Shown piece by piece: positions 1-13,342 of a DNA stretch of 64,000 nt (the first letter of the stretch is position 1; every line of letters begins with the position of its first letter). Both the position numbers and the translations under genes were made by a program. The notes beneath the pieces were generated by a model, which was given only the letters and a program-made list of their open reading frames with translations, did no database searches and had not been told where the DNA came from. Origin of the DNA: Owenia fusiformis (lineage: Eukaryota; Annelida; Polychaeta; Sabellida; Oweniidae); contig CAIIXF020000001.1 of NCBI GenBank assembly GCA_903813345.2, forward strand, positions 36,051,366 to 36,115,365. The letters run 5' to 3'.

Positions 1-492
1 TTTAAAATTGTGAAAAAGTGGTGACATAATGTTATGGTCTCCATTTTTTGTGATGTTTTTTTGTGATGTTCATTGGGGATTGGCGTCTGTAACAAATTCT
101 TACAACTTCTTATAACTTAACAAATACTGTTTAGACTGACTTCAATTTTTTTCTACAAGTTCTCAGAAGTTCAAATCTGATTTTAGATTTTAGATTTGAC
201 CTTCAATGACCTCATCAAGGTCAAAAAGGTATTTTTTCAACTTGATTCAAATTGACCAATTTTTTTTCAAATAATCTACAAGTTCTCGGAAGTTCAAATC
301 TGACTTTAGCTTTGAGATTTGACCTTCAGTAACCTTCTCGAGGTCAAAAAAAAGTTCATAAAGGTATATTTTCAAATTGACAAAAAAGAATTTTCAAAAT
401 CATCTACAAGTTCTCAGGAGCTCAAATCTGACTAAAGATTGAACTCATAATATTGTGAGCAACTAGGTGATGGCATTTTGCCATGTTAATGC
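1..492 (+). mobile_element. Partial Helentron-like element with tandem core (family i)
   Basis: This is an inverted relative of the element at 60064-61522. It opens with GTGGTGACATAAT near base 19 and a degraded 'ggtctcc...ggcgtctgtaacaaa' segment. About three units of roughly 125 bp follow, with 'ctacaagttctc' recurring at 153, 276 and 404. It closes with the family right end, ATGTTAATGCC, at about 482-492. The units carry AAGGTCA motifs and the TCAAATCT...AGATTTGA inverted pair seen in the 60-kb copy. The left hairpin half is missing or diverged. There is no coding capacity. Relationship to the other copy is seen directly; the Helentron assignment is inference. Confidence 0.75.
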
Positions 493-3400
493 CTAATGTG
501 TTTAAATTGTTTTCTACAACTTTTCAAGATTAACAATTTATTTAATTAATTATGTTTTATGTCATATGATTTTCATATAACAAAGGATTAAAACCAAATT
601 TATTTAAGTTGAAACCAAGGTAAGGTCAGGATGGTTTTTAAACTGTAACCTAATTGTTCAATCAATCTTCAGACCAGTTCTCAAAATAGTGATTTAGTGT
701 AACTCAAGGCGAGAAGTTCAAATTTAGATTAATATTTATGTGCTGGTGGTATCCCAGTTGTTTCATTAGCAAGGATTGAAATGTGCATGGCATGCAGTTG
801 TTATTTGCTACCTGAGTAACTACCTGTAATTTCTACCAGTAGTGATTTGTGCCACCTGTCTTGGAATTGTCTCTTGGTATTATCAACTGAGCTCTTATTA
901 CCTTACGAAATTCTCGGATTATTTCTCTCCTTCACCCTAAAAAACCTATGAAATATTTTTAAAAAAATGTTTAAGTTTCAAACAAAGCTTATGTTTTAGG
1001 TAATAGAACTTCTAATTATTCAAGCTTGTAATAAATAATATACTTGATAGAAGCAAAAAACTATCTGAAGATTAGCCAGGTCAGGTGAGACATCACTTAA
1101 GCAGTTTTCTAAAGGTTATACAGCATACATTTACATGTAAGTTGTAATTATTTCTTATACCTGATGTCAGTCTCCCAGAAACACATATTTAACCTAAATA
1201 ATTATGAAATATAGGATACTAGAAAGTGATCTTGGCCAGGTCATGGTCATCTTTTCTAAAGTACTAACTACAGAATAAGTAAATACACTGTAGAATTCTC
1301 AAAAGTTTTTAATTTTACTCTTAATTTTACGACCCAATTTTTTTAAATAGAATTTTGATTTTGCTAGTTAAGAGAGCTTCATTTACTACTAAGCCTCTAC
1401 ATTTTACATCCGTTTGATTTCTTAAAAGAGAGCTTTGTCTTCACTCTTTCAGTTTCCAATAAATGTTCAATCAGTTTTTCCTCAAAATACAGATGACTTT
1501 CTATATATGGTCATTTCCTTTGACATCATCGCGTAGTTACTGAGCATGCATTTCCCGGGATGCATTTAGCACGAGTTGCCTAGACTCGCTTGCTGATTGG
1601 TTGAGAAAAGGTCAGCTTGATAGGTTTGAAATGATTTATGACCTGAGTTTTCACGGGTACGGTTGCGGGGGGGGGGGGGTTGGGTTGCTAGACTGTAATA
1701 TAGTCTGTACTAGGCAGAGGATAGTTTATAACTAGACTCTGCACACAGGGAACTTAGGCTCTAGCTATAGGTATTAATCTTACTGACAATACAAAGTAAT
1801 TCCTTTGTTTGAGGAATGCAAATAGCTCTTAGGGCCCATTTATAAGATTAGCCCATTGATGTGACATATTTGGGATGATAAATGTCTTCAATTCATTCTA
1901 CTTTCTATAATTTCCTTACAATAATCTCAACCATCTTGAAAAGAGACTAGGGCTTTGAGGATTGTACTGTAAGAATATTTTGTTTAATCCAGTCATTGAA
2001 AATATTAGAACTGTAGATTAATCCAGGTGTGAAAAGTAGAAATGCTGGTCATGATGACATTTTCCAAGTATATGAAGAATTCGCTATGCATAGGAATGGA
2101 AAGGTATATGTAAGAAAATAATAAAGTGCTGATTTTAGAATTAGATAACTGTTGTTAAATGGTTACTTAGAGAGCAACAAACCTTTTTTTATTTAGGAAT
2201 AAATGGTTTCAAAATGTGATGTGCAATGCATGTAGCCACCTTATAATAAAATGAAGGGGTGGCACATAGTCTTTCAGGGGGATGGGTTGAATACCTAATA
2301 TTCTTGAAAATCAACTATTTTTTAAAATTAGGAATAAATGCCAATAAGTACAAAATTTCAACAATAAAAATCTCAAGCTGTTATGTCAATTAACTTTGAC
2401 AGACAAAGATTTTCAAATTTCCCAAAAATGAGTATATGGTAGATACTTTTTGGAGTTTTCAAAAGCAGCCATTCAAAGGCAAAACAGCTTCTGAAATTAT
2501 ATAATTTTGAGAAAGTATATCTCAGATTTTACCTTTTTTAGTTAGGTTATCTGGTGTAAGATTAGAGGTAAGTCCCTGCTAGTGCAATGTTACCCTTTAC
2601 AAGATTGGTACTCTTTAAATTACCATCATAACTCTATGTTACTCTGATCTCACTGATTCATTCAGAGTTCATCTTTACCCTGCCATATATTTGCTAATTA
2701 GTCATTTTCTCAATTTTAAGTTAACACATGATTGTGTCTTCATTGTGCTTACTGATTGGAAATAATGTTTTTGCCATAGTTTATAAGTCATTTATAACAC
2801 AAACATTGACAGTTAGGGTGAAGATATCAAACATTGATTCTTTTCAGAGCATAGTGTGCTAAATCATGATCTCAGGGATGTTGAATATAGATTAGAAACT
2901 GTGTACATTTGCAGAAATAGAGATTTTGTTAAATGTAATGATGTATGCAACAGGGAAACAAGATAAGACCCTTGGATCAGGAGATTACCATGTTTTTTGC
3001 CAATTTCTCAATGATTGGCATATCATTGCTTCAATTTTCTGATTCAAGAAGCTTTGTAAGAGGCTGTATTAGCAATGAAACATTCTGCAGACGGTACAGT
3101 GACATATATAGAGGCTTTGAGGATTCTATATTGTAGGAAGTTCTAGCTGATATATTGTGGATGTTTGCTCCAATATCCATGACGATCTTATGACCTGAGA
3201 TGCTAGAAATCTCCCCAAGATCAATTTCTGTAATTTATTCATTATTTAGGATCAAGGGATCTTGTTGAAAAACATAGCAAACCATGTGCTTTATCATAAA
3301 GATGTTTTTTCCTTTTAATATCCTGTTGTATGATTTAAATGTTTAAGTAATATCCTAACTAGACATTTGATTTAATTGAAGCCTCAGTATGGTTAAATCT

Positions 3401-6400
3401 GATCTAAATGATGCCTTTTCTCTAGACTCAAGAGGAAGGATACCATATCCTCTCTAATAGTCCTACTCCAATAAACGCACACCTAACTTTTTTGTGAAAG
3501 ACTCTGGCAACTTGAGTAACAGTAAACAAATAAAAATAAAAAATTCGAAAAAAATAATTGGGTGATAATAGGGTAATATTAGAGAGAATACGGTATCAAA
3601 AAACAAATCTTGCAAATCTTTGGTTTTCAAAACTAGGCTCACTTATCTACCAATAAATAGTAATAGGTATAGCCATCTTAGAGAAATATCATGAAGGATG
3701 TTTTTAATTCCATGTGACTGGGTTCAACCAAGCACAGAATGAAAAATATAAAATTGAGATAACAATAGTTTATTATTAAAACAAAAGAAAATACAATTTT
3801 AAATAGAAGAATAATGTGACCTTTTGAAAGGAAAATGGACTTGAATGTCAAGTAGACAGATGTCTTGGAGGTCTTTATGAACAAATCCTCTGACTAGCAG
3901 CAAGGTCATATAGTGGTTGATAGATTAATAACGTGACAAATGTTGAAATCTTGTAGATTTGCAGTATATCACCTCAGCCTACATTGAGGAGCCTGGAGCC
4001 CCAGAAATGTCTTGTATTGATACAATCTTCATTCATTTACACAGACTATTTACCTAATTATCCATGTTTTCTTAGGATGGAGTATGAAACTGTCACGGTA
4101 AGGACAGCTTGCCTCTACTGTATTAGATTATTATTCTTGAAGAATTGCCATTTACCAAATTCATTCCATAATTCTGTGTTACATCATTTGAAATAACTGA
4201 AGTCCCCTTTATATTACTGGCTCTTCACATCCTTTCAATTGAAGTCTGAAATGCTACTTTGATTGCTTTAAACCAAAACATAGCCCAGGCTGCAATTTTT
4301 CACAAAAAATATCTTCATGATGGCTGTCATTGTCTTTATCAATGTCAATTTTATATTGCAGTAACATGTTATTAAGGACATAAAGACAATATTCTGTGGA
4401 AGGGTACAATTTTATTAAATATTGATATTTAGCCAATGAATGACTGGAAAAGAGTATCAAAAGACTTAGCGGTATCTCATATTTTATAAGAATATTCAAA
4501 TATTTGATCGAGTGCTAACATTTTTTTAAACTGTTGTTTGAATTAATTAATGTTTTTACTTCTTTACCCAAAAGGAAATTGTTTTTAAGAAAAAACAACA
4601 TTGGTGTTTGATCATCCTGAGATGTCAAAAGGCACATGGATTATATTCAATAGAACTATTCCTACTCCTGTGAGGTATATTCATTATTCAGCAATTCAAA
4701 AGCAGAAACGATCTACATGACGATATAGAAAACAAAAGTCACTTAGTATGCAGCCTTCCTATGATTTCCTCTTCTCCTCTGTGTTTTATTATACTGATTA
4801 GCTAGAATTCTACTTGCTTTATCCCCATCCACAAGATAACTGTCCCTCACAGAAACAATACAGTCGAATGTGTTATTCTTTCCTTTCTCATACAATGGCT
4901 TTTCAAAGAATCTTGTTTCTTGGTAAAGTCATTGTAAAGGGTACTGTATACCAGAGTTTTTTATATCAACTATGATTTGTCATATGTTGTTAAAAGTATA
5001 GGGTAGTTTGGATGGTTGTGTAAGATCATTGACGAGGATTTGCTTTTACTGACGTTAACTACCCGATTTCTGAGTGCGTAAAAATAGCAATATATGATAT
5101 TTTAAGCAGTCTTGTTTTTTCTCAAAGTGATACATCTTCTTCAGGTAAGCTGTAAATTAAGAAGTCAATCACGGGGTGAGTTGCAAATTATATGGGAAAC
5201 ATGAAGATGTACCTTGGGTTGAGTTATTTTTTGATTTATACTTGTTTTGCAATATTTAAGGTCTGTTTTTATGTGAAGACAACATATTTTTCGATATATA
5301 ATAAAGAATGGACCCAAGGAAGCCTTATCTTTAAATTTTGTTTTATATACCTACATACTTTTTTATTAATATCATCATTTTACATACTTCTTGAAATGCA
5401 TTTGTTTTTGGATTGGCTTGTCATAGTTGCGTAAGATTTCAGGAATTATAATAGATGTACGGGTCTGATCAGCCTCATACATTCATTACATCTTGAATTT
5501 TCAAGGTATGATGTTTTCAATGCAAACCAGTGAGTGAGAAATGACTTTTTGCTAATTTCTAAATGGTAGAAGAGTAGCATATAGTATTGTTTGACTAGGC
5601 TGATTTTACTTACTAAAGCACACTATTCTGTAATAGAGTTGGAGAAGTGCATTTAGCATATTATAACACCATTCGCTTATTGGTTGAAATTTACACACCC
5701 CTACTTCATAGAATACACAATTTAGGAGTTTTTTGTCATGTAATTTGTTTTGTCGCTATTAATAGATTTAAGCCCAGTTTTATTGTGCTTTTGGGTGATT
5801 TATTACATGAGGTTTTTATTTGCTGGTCAAAATGAGGGCTTAAGCAAGTTTATTGTCTGATCTTAGAAATTCTAAAGTAAACTCCTTCATACTTTCCTTA
5901 TAGTTTTTTGCGCATTTTTGATTTTTATCTCGAAACACAAGTTTTTAGAATTTGTAATAAGAGAAACAGACACTTGTTATCAAGTGTAGAATGTTTTGCA
6001 AGAATACTGATAAAAAGAAGCCTTAATCTGTTAATGGTTAATTAGATATTATAATACACCTTGACATTTCATAATTATAACATCAGGGAGACAAATAATA
6101 AACAAAAGTATAAGCTATAGTAGTTTACAATGCATAGAATAAAATAATTAACATCTTGTCTTGACTCTATAATTACCTTTTTTTAGTGATCTGATTGACC
6201 CATGTGACATAAATATATCCTTATTTAACGCTGACATCATCTGCATCATATATATTTGACATAATTATGCATAATCAATCCCTGTTTTAAAACATTTATT
6301 AATAAGCAACATACAAAATGTTGAATATAAAACATGATTCAATATTTTTTTGTAGAATAAATAAAATATGCCCTCCAAAGACTTTCATGAGGCCTTCTCA

Positions 6401-7389
6401 AACTTGAATTACTTCTTATATTTATATCGAGAACAGGAAATATGTAAGATTTTGTGAAACAGCCAAATTAATACAATAGGACATTGGCATGTGCTTAATA
6501 ACATGCTCAATAAGAAATATTTGAGCCTAAACTAATCACGCTTCTAATTCATTCTTACTTAGCACTATAAGCCATTTCCACCCTAGAAACATTAATCATT
6601 CCGTAATTATAAGTCACTTTTGAGAATTTCCGAATCAGTACTTTTTACAGAATTTTCTTTATATCCGATCATAATATATTTTGAATTGGGATTTTAGTGA
6701 ATTGAAGATATCAGTCGGAAATTGCTCTATTATTACATATCAAATTAGATTTGATTCAATGACATTATGGCTATTAGTGATTACTGAGTTATGCATACCT
6801 TTCTCTTGTTTTGTGTCAGCATTAATGGTTAATGTACCCTTTACGATTCTTAAAGGTCATTGTTCATTAGAAATCTGTTCAAGAAATTGTTTTAAGATCC
6901 CAAAGGCTAGGGTAAGTAGATAAGATGTTTAGCATATCCCACTTCTGAAATTCAAACTGCATAATAAGTTATTCTCCAGAAAAACATGTTTGTCATTCAT
7001 TTTTCAATACAAGTGTTGTGATTTATCTGCTATCATATCATAAGTTATCTAATGTAAGTTTCAATGAATTGACATCTTATATTAAAGGTAGACACTTGCA
7101 ACCTCTCTAGGGAGATTAACATTTCTGGGAAATAATCAACTGTTAATGATTTAACCAAGTGAATGTGTTTTGGAGAGAATTTTCACAATTACAAAAATTG
7201 CTTACTGAGAAACTTGGTAATTGGAATGTAACAATAGCTGAGACTCCTCTGTATATTTGAAATTAGGCAGGCTATAAGTGAGACTACATACAGTGTTAAA
7301 AATAGATGTAGAATTGTAAATGTTTGTCAGTGGTTTCTCAAGTTCCATGAGTTTGAAATAATCAATTCTGTCTACCTGAAGCCCTATAT
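493..7389. other. Featureless AT-rich stretch
   Basis: I see no gene, RNA gene or bounded repeat here. Short open frames occur (for example 2945-3136, 5192-5434 and 6681-6923), but they are low-complexity, lack paired splice sites and resemble no family I know. The only compositional oddity is the G tract at 1667-1679. A plausible donor (AGAG|gtaagt, about 2567) has no convincing partner acceptor. Confidence 0.6.
1667..1679 (+). repeat. G13 homopolymer
   Basis: An uninterrupted run of thirteen G residues follows 'ggttgc' and precedes 'ttgggttgc'. It is a mononucleotide repeat in an AT-rich setting. Length polymorphism or assembly error is likely. Confidence 0.9.
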
Positions 7390-7762
7390 AAAATAGGCCT
7401 ACCTGTATATCATAGCAGGCCTACCTTTATCAAGTATGTCACCCTATAAAAGGCCTTCCTGCCTATAGTAGGCCTATTTGCATTTATATAGTAGACCTAC
7501 TTGCATATATTAGGTCTACCTGTATATAATATAAATAAATATTGATCTCTATAAATGTAACCTCATGATATTAATTTTTTTATTTTTAGACATATTTCCT
7601 TTAATCTCTGAGAATCTCATATTCATTCCTTGATATATAAAGTCTACCTGTATAAAGTAGGTCTACCTGTATAAAGTAGGTCTACCTGTATAAAGTAGGT
7701 CTACCTGTTTAAAGTAGGTCTACCTGTATAAAGTAGGTCTACCTGTATAAAGTAGGTTGACC
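7390..7762 (+). repeat. 20-bp minisatellite (aaagtaggtctacctgtata)n
   Basis: The homogeneous core at 7634-7762 has about six units of exactly 20 bp. Diverged units carrying 'aggcctacct' or 'aggtctacct' lie at 7394-7530. About 100 bp of unrelated AT-rich DNA separates the two parts. Each unit holds the near-palindrome AGGTCTACCT. No reading frame is maintained. Confidence 0.9.
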
Positions 7763-8472
7763 TGTGATTATGAGTCTACAAGCCTTTTGAATTGAAGATG
7801 TCTGTTGTTTCCTTTAGAATAATTTGAGTGATGGTTTTCACATAGATTGGCAAATATAATCATCATATGCTACTTAAAGGTTGCAAAGACCAATATATGC
7901 AGAGGCTTTGAATATTTGATATAGCTATTGTTGTTTTTAGTAGAATTCTAGGTTAGTAATCCAATCAGTTTGTGGTATCTAACTACCTGCTTGTTGTTTA
8001 TGTATTCTGTATGCAGATGTCAAACATTAAATTACCCTCAACTCAGAGGCTAGTATGATACCCTCTTACTACAACTGATCATTTAACAGTTTGATTTGAG
8101 AATGGTGAAGAGTCGTAGGAACTTTTTTGAGGTGTGAATAGCTGAAGGTGAGTCCAGAAATGCTATCAGAAATTAAGAGCTTGAGATTAAATATCTTTCT
8201 TTATCTTGGCAAAATTATTGGTTTCGACTTCTTTTTATATTTAAAGACAGACAAATGGCTCCAACCTTAATTATTGTATATTTATCCGTATGTTTGCTAC
8301 AATTTGTTAATGTGTTGATATAATGTTGACATGAACTGCTTCATATTTTGCCATAAACAATAAGAATGCCAAGATAGATTAATCAAATTGGAACTGTCAT
8401 TAATGTTGTCAACCAATACTGAAATATTGAAAATGTTTTTACATTCATGTATTCCTGTATTATTCATACATA

Positions 8473-9584
8473 CAGGGTGGGCCAAAAAAAACAATACCCA
8501 ACTTTAAATCAGACTGAAAATAGCTATGTTCAATATGATACACTGATTTATATATCATTTTAAAGGTTATCCAATTTCGAACAATTTGGTATACAACATT
8601 ATGTCATGACATCACTATTAAAGTTTTATTATGCTTATTTGGGAGGCCGGGTCAGTATTTAAGGTATCCAGATTTTAGGGAGAAAATAGTAAATCTGCGG
8701 AATAATGTTAATTTTTTATTTATAGAATATCATTTTGTTAGGTGAATAAATGCTTGTATATTTGCATATTGTGTGACTAAACTTATTGTTTATGAATTTT
8801 AGTGTTGTTTATTATCAATAAGTACTCAAAGGGGGTCTGTTAAAAGACAATAAACGTATATGTGACGAGGATTTTATTTTCCAACAAGACATTGCCCCGT
8901 ACCATAGATCTCAAGAGACATTGGCATTCCTTTGCAAACAAGGTGTCAATTTGATTGATCTCGATGCTTGGTCCCGATGCTACATGTAATTTGTTTGATT
9001 ACGATATATGGAGCCATCTCGAGGAAATGGTACAATCAAAAGCATCCAATAAACAGCTTTGATGTGCTGAAACAGAATCCTAAAGTGCTGAAATGAATTG
9101 CAACAGAAATCTCTCAATAAGGTTATTGATAGATTGCGCTACCACTTGAAGCTTATTGTTGATGCATAGGGGAGGGGGTGGGGGTACATGAGCAATTGTG
9201 AAAATTGTTTAAATAAATAAAGTGTAAAATGTTATTAAACAACACTGAAATTCATAAACAATAAATTTAGTCACACAATAATGAAAATATCAGGATCCAA
9301 GCATGTATTCACCTAACAAAAGAATGATATTCTATAAATAAAAAATTAACATAATTCCGCAGATTTACTATTTTCTCCCTTAAATCTGGAGACCTTAAAT
9401 AGCGACCCGGCCTCCCAAATAAGTATAATAAAACTTTACTATTGATTTCATGACATAGTGTTATATACCAAATTGTTTGAAATTTTATAACCTTTAAAAT
9501 GGTATGTAAGTCAATGTATCATATTGAATGTAACTATTTTTATCCTGATTTGAAGTAGGGTATTGGTTTTTTTGGCCCACCCTG
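8473..9584 (+). mobile_element. Defective mariner-type transposon with ~345-bp inverted arms
   Basis: The element starts CAGGGTGGGCCAAAAAAA and ends with the matching inverse TTTTTTTGGCCCACCCTG. A TA flanks each side (8471-8472 and 9585-9586), as expected for IS630/Tc1/mariner target duplication. The inverted similarity continues far inward, 8473-8813 against 9233-9584, which is much longer than the roughly 30-bp ends usual for mariner. The centre of about 420 bp holds a broken transposase tail. The N-terminal half of the gene is absent, so the element is non-autonomous. Arms show scattered substitutions and small indels, so it is not a very recent insertion. Confidence 0.88.
8864..9170 (+). 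pseudogene. Mariner-type transposase C-terminal remnant
   Basis: Translation from about 8864 gives 'FQQDIAPYHRSQETLAF', which matches the mariner block around the second catalytic aspartate (family form HQDNAPxH). A stop and frameshift follow. In a shifted frame come 'LFDYDIWSHLEEMVQ', matching the block around the third catalytic aspartate (PxDYxxWSHLE), and then 'VIDRLRYHLKLIVDA', matching the C-terminal end. The DNA-binding domain and the first catalytic aspartate are missing. There are at least two frame breaks. It cannot make an active enzyme. It lies between the long arms of the 8473-9584 element. Confidence 0.82.
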
Positions 9585-9941
9585 TACATACATTATTTCT
9601 GTTGTTTCTCCTCTAGTCTTATGTATAAGACAAAGAAATATCCAAAATTGAGGTCCTTTATTTTTATTTATCTACTTAGAGGTGCATTGGGTGGGAACAA
9701 TATACTCTCAAATGACCAGGTATGGTATGATGAATTATTTTAAAAAGTCATGATCATTGACCATGAATCTTTTCCCAACATATTTATGATATATTTAATC
9801 AAAATAATGCTTTCTTCCAAGTAAGGTTTCCAGGATAATAACATTATCAATCCCATCTCTCCCCGAAACCATGGATTAAAACGCTACCTCAATACATTTC
9901 TGAAAATTTTGTGTAGTGGTGCAACCAATATAATACATGTA

Positions 9942-11022
9942 CAGGGCGTTCAGTAAGTAAAGCTAATTTTGCTCTCAAACTTTTATTTTTTGTCATTTAT
10001 CTCTCAAATTTTCAGTGAAGAAGCATTTGACATTTTTCTAACTACCCTGAAAAATTAAATAAGATATGATGAATAATAGCAAAACAATGGTTGTCATAGT
10101 AACGTGAATACGGGTTCTGCGGAGCAATTTCTTACTTTAATAAAAATGTTATAATGCAATGAAATTGATTAAGATTAATGCTGCATATGTCTTTGTTTGC
10201 TATGGCTGAAAGTCACGACAAACATAACAACATACACAAATATGATACCATGGCAACAGTAGTCTATGACATCACAGACAGATGATACAACAGATGGAAT
10301 GATCCAGAATGATCCATCAGACACTGCTCATGACATTTTCAGGTGCTGCGGCGCCATCTTGTGAACGCGATTTGCAAGAAGAGGCCCCATAGGACTCTCA
10401 ACTCCTACATATTCCATCAAGATAATGCGCCATCGCATAGGTCGCAAATGGTGCAGGATACTATCCAGAAAACGCTGGAGATGGAGGTTCAAGGCCAGTC
10501 AGTGTATTCTCCTGACAAGGCACCGTGCGATTTTGGGGTATTTTCATGTTTGAAAAATGATCTGCGTGGTAAGATCCACGCAAATATCCATGAGCTTCAG
10601 AATGCCGTTCAACGTTCGCTGACAAAGAACTTTCCAGATTGCTTCCACAGGATATATCAGAAGTGGATTGAACGACATCAGCTGAAGTGTGTGAAAGCTA
10701 AGGGGAACTACTTTGAACATTAAATAGAATGCTGACTTGAAAGTAGAAATGTGGAGTAGCCACAGAACTATGGTTGAAATATAGACAGGACAGAAACTAA
10801 CGTTAACAAAATCTACTATGCTGTGAACTTATAAAATTGCTCCGCAGAACCCGTATTCGCGTTACTATGACAACCACCATTTTGCTGTTATTCATTATAT
10901 CTTGATCATTCTTTCAGGATAGTTGGAAAAGTGTCTGATGCTTCTCCACTGAAAATTTGAACGATGATAAACAAGAAATAAAAGTTTGAGAGCAAAATTA
11001 GCTTTACTTACTGAACGCCCTG
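9942..11022 (+). mobile_element. Defective mariner transposon with ~190-bp inverted arms
   Basis: The ends are CAGGGCGTTCAGTAAGTAAA and its inverse, each flanked by TA (9940-9941 and 11023-11024). Inverted similarity extends over about 9942-10135 and 10837-11022, including 'cgggttctgcggagcaattt' on the left and its complement on the right. The interior of about 700 bp retains the C-terminal part of a transposase. The N-terminal coding region is gone, consistent with an internal deletion. It lies 357 bp from the mariner-type element at 8473-9584, but the ends differ beyond the shared CAGGG, so it is a separate lineage. Confidence 0.9.
10343..10723 (+). pseudogene. Mariner transposase, C-terminal 126 codons
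   Basis: The frame opens at a valine codon just after an in-frame TGA at 10331, so there is no true start. It holds 'FHQDNAPSHRSQ' with the second catalytic Asp of the DDD/DDE transposase fold. 'YSPDKAPCDFGVFSCLKNDLRG' follows, with the third catalytic Asp. The C-terminus ends 'GNYFEH', typical of mariner. The usual SPDLAP has become SPDKAP, and the usual Phe-Pro after the third Asp is Phe-Ser. By my count 35 residues lie between the two Asp, one more than the 34 of classical mariner. The helix-turn-helix domains and first catalytic Asp are absent. The retained frame is unbroken to TAA, which suggests fairly recent loss or slow decay. Confidence 0.85.
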
Positions 11023-11571
11023 TAATATCAACTGGAATCCATTTAGGAAAGGCAATCAGACCAAAAACTATTAGCGCCACAACTTTTGAAAAATGGTTTT
11101 CGTATAGAACTAGAGTAGAATTTTAATATTAAACTGTATGTGTCATATATTTTCAGTTGAATCAAACACTTAAACACAGAACCATGTCTTATTACAAATC
11201 AATTACTAATATTTTTTTCCTGATTGCCTAAGCTAATCTGCTTGATCATTACCTCAGCGGATCCTGTTTTTTTCATGTTATTGCTTAAATAGATTATATA
11301 ACAAAAGTGCTTAAATTTTTTCAAAGGTAAGAATGGCATTGAAAGGCTTATTTAGAAGATTTCAAACTTTGGTGATCAAAATTAGGCTGAAAACAATGAA
11401 TAGCATGAGTTATCTGCATGGGAAAATAACATTTTGTAGATGTACCTCTCTTATTTGGTGCAATAGGACTATTTTACTTAAATTAGCTTGTTTTCCTCAT
11501 TGGCCATGTTTTCTATGGTCTCTAGGGTTGTTTGTTGATAAAGAGAAGCTATGTAAGCTCCTTGTACTTAC

Positions 11572-11673
11572 CTTGCATCTATTATAGTTACCAGATGCAT
11601 CTGTACATTATTACAGGTGATTTCACTTAAACATGCTATAAGCTGTCTGCAAACATGGTTTTATCCACAACAT
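11572..11673 (-). other. Possible untranslated exon (minus strand)
   Basis: Read on the minus strand, 'taacatttcag' precedes 102 nt that end in GCAAG|gtaagtac. Both splice signals are good. The interior has stops in all frames, so it would be untranslated. One acceptor/donor pair at this spacing is expected by chance in a window this size. Confidence 0.2.
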
Positions 11674-12235
11674 CTGAAATGTTAAAAATGATGCACAGCT
11701 ACCAGTTTGAATATGGGAGGGGGCTTGGGTCAGCAAAATAAGCCAGATATTTATAATTTGTATTATACTAAATAGGCTTGAAAATCTTTAAAATTCCACC
11801 TTTACATTTTGCCCTTAATCTAACCCCCATTAAGATCCAAACTGTAAAAACTGTCTGTAAAAATCAGGGGGTGGTGCAGTTCACTCGCAGGATAGTATTG
11901 CCATAAAGTTTGTAGCTTGTATATAGATTACAGTCCAGAACATTTGTGTTACAGGTGTGCTTTCCAACACTTACATTCTTCTCTGATCTTAACATTCATG
12001 GTCAGTTCTCAATATACAGTAAGTTGAAGCATATGCACCACACTACCTACATGTGTTTGGCTATAGCTATTTTGAATTCTCACAGTCTTCTACAGCAGCT
12101 TTGTTCAAATGAACTTTCTATTAAGCCTGAATACAAAGTACCAAGAATTGTTCATACATCTGAAATTAAACCACTGTTTTCATTTTTCATTCTACTGAAC
12201 ATGGTGCATCTCTTTAAGTACAAATAGCCATAAAT

Positions 12236-12490
12236 TTAGTTGTTTAAGGCTATGAAAAAGTCATGTTTCTGGTCCCTGAGTCAAGAAAATAAAGTCCTGT
12301 ATCTGGTCCCTGTTTAAGGTCGTCCTGGTCAGTTAAAATAGTCTTGTTTCTGGCTCTGTTTTAATAAGGGCATGAAAATAATCTGATTTCATGTTGCTAT
12401 TTAAGGCCAAGAAAAATAGTTTTGCTTTTGGTCACTTTTAAGGCCAGAAAAAATTGTATTTAAAGCCAGAAAAATTATTCTTATTTCTGA
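12236..12490 (+). repeat. Degenerate tandem repeat ('taaggccagaaaaa...ctggtccctg')
   Basis: About seven diverged units of 30-50 bp alternate 'taaggccatgaaaaa' with 'ttgtttctggtccctg'. Indels blur the period. No coding capacity and no terminal structure are visible. Confidence 0.7.
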
Positions 12491-13342
12491 TTGCTCGGCA
12501 GATGACAGAATTTTAAGAAAGATGGCAATACTCTGTTATTTTTTGGCATATATAAATAGGTTTTTACTTATATTTTTTAACTCCAATTTGCTTTTATTTC
12601 GAGGAAGTAAGTCACTACAGTTAACAAGTGTCTAACAAATGAATTTAATTTGACCATCTGTATCTGAATTGTAATAATTACACTTAACTCCTTTATTTGC
12701 ATAATCTTGATGTATTTCCACTCGTTTAATTCCAGTTAGGTTTTATTGACCCATGTCTCATCCCCTAAAACTTTTATTGATTTCTCTTGAATTAAAAGTT
12801 ATATCCTTTTAAAGATCAATATGGCTTAATCAAATGGACATTTACCCTCTCCAAACATCTCATTTAAGGACATATACATGTATTTACATTGTCCCTTATA
12901 TTTAATGAGGGCAACATAAATGATTTGTGCCCTTATTCATATCAAATAACCAAGAGTTTTATTTCAAGACAGTCTCCTTGGTGATTCTTTAACACAGCCT
13001 CACCTCCTGAATGCAACATGTTCTTTGGTCAATATTGTAAAATGGTTCTTTGAATAACTCAAGTACTTATAACAGAATACATAATATAAATGAGCGGAAA
13101 TAGTTTAGATAAGATGTAGTTTTTCTTAGTCAATATTATTAAGCCAAGATGAAAGCAAGGTGAATAAGGTATTGCTGTGATTGATATGTTCTGTAGGTTC
13201 AACTCTCAGGGAATATTTTATATGCTGTTCAGGCTTGGAAAGGATCAAGTGGATATAAAGCCAGGTTAGACCGAGTGGATCATCATTTATTTTCTTTATG
13301 CCTTTTTTAATGATCCATATCTCTCTGGTTATTGCTATTTGG

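Noticed and set aside
2550-2575. Splice donor AGAG|gtaagt
   Set aside because: No acceptor with a convincing pyrimidine tract at exon distance. Isolated gtaagt motifs are expected by chance.
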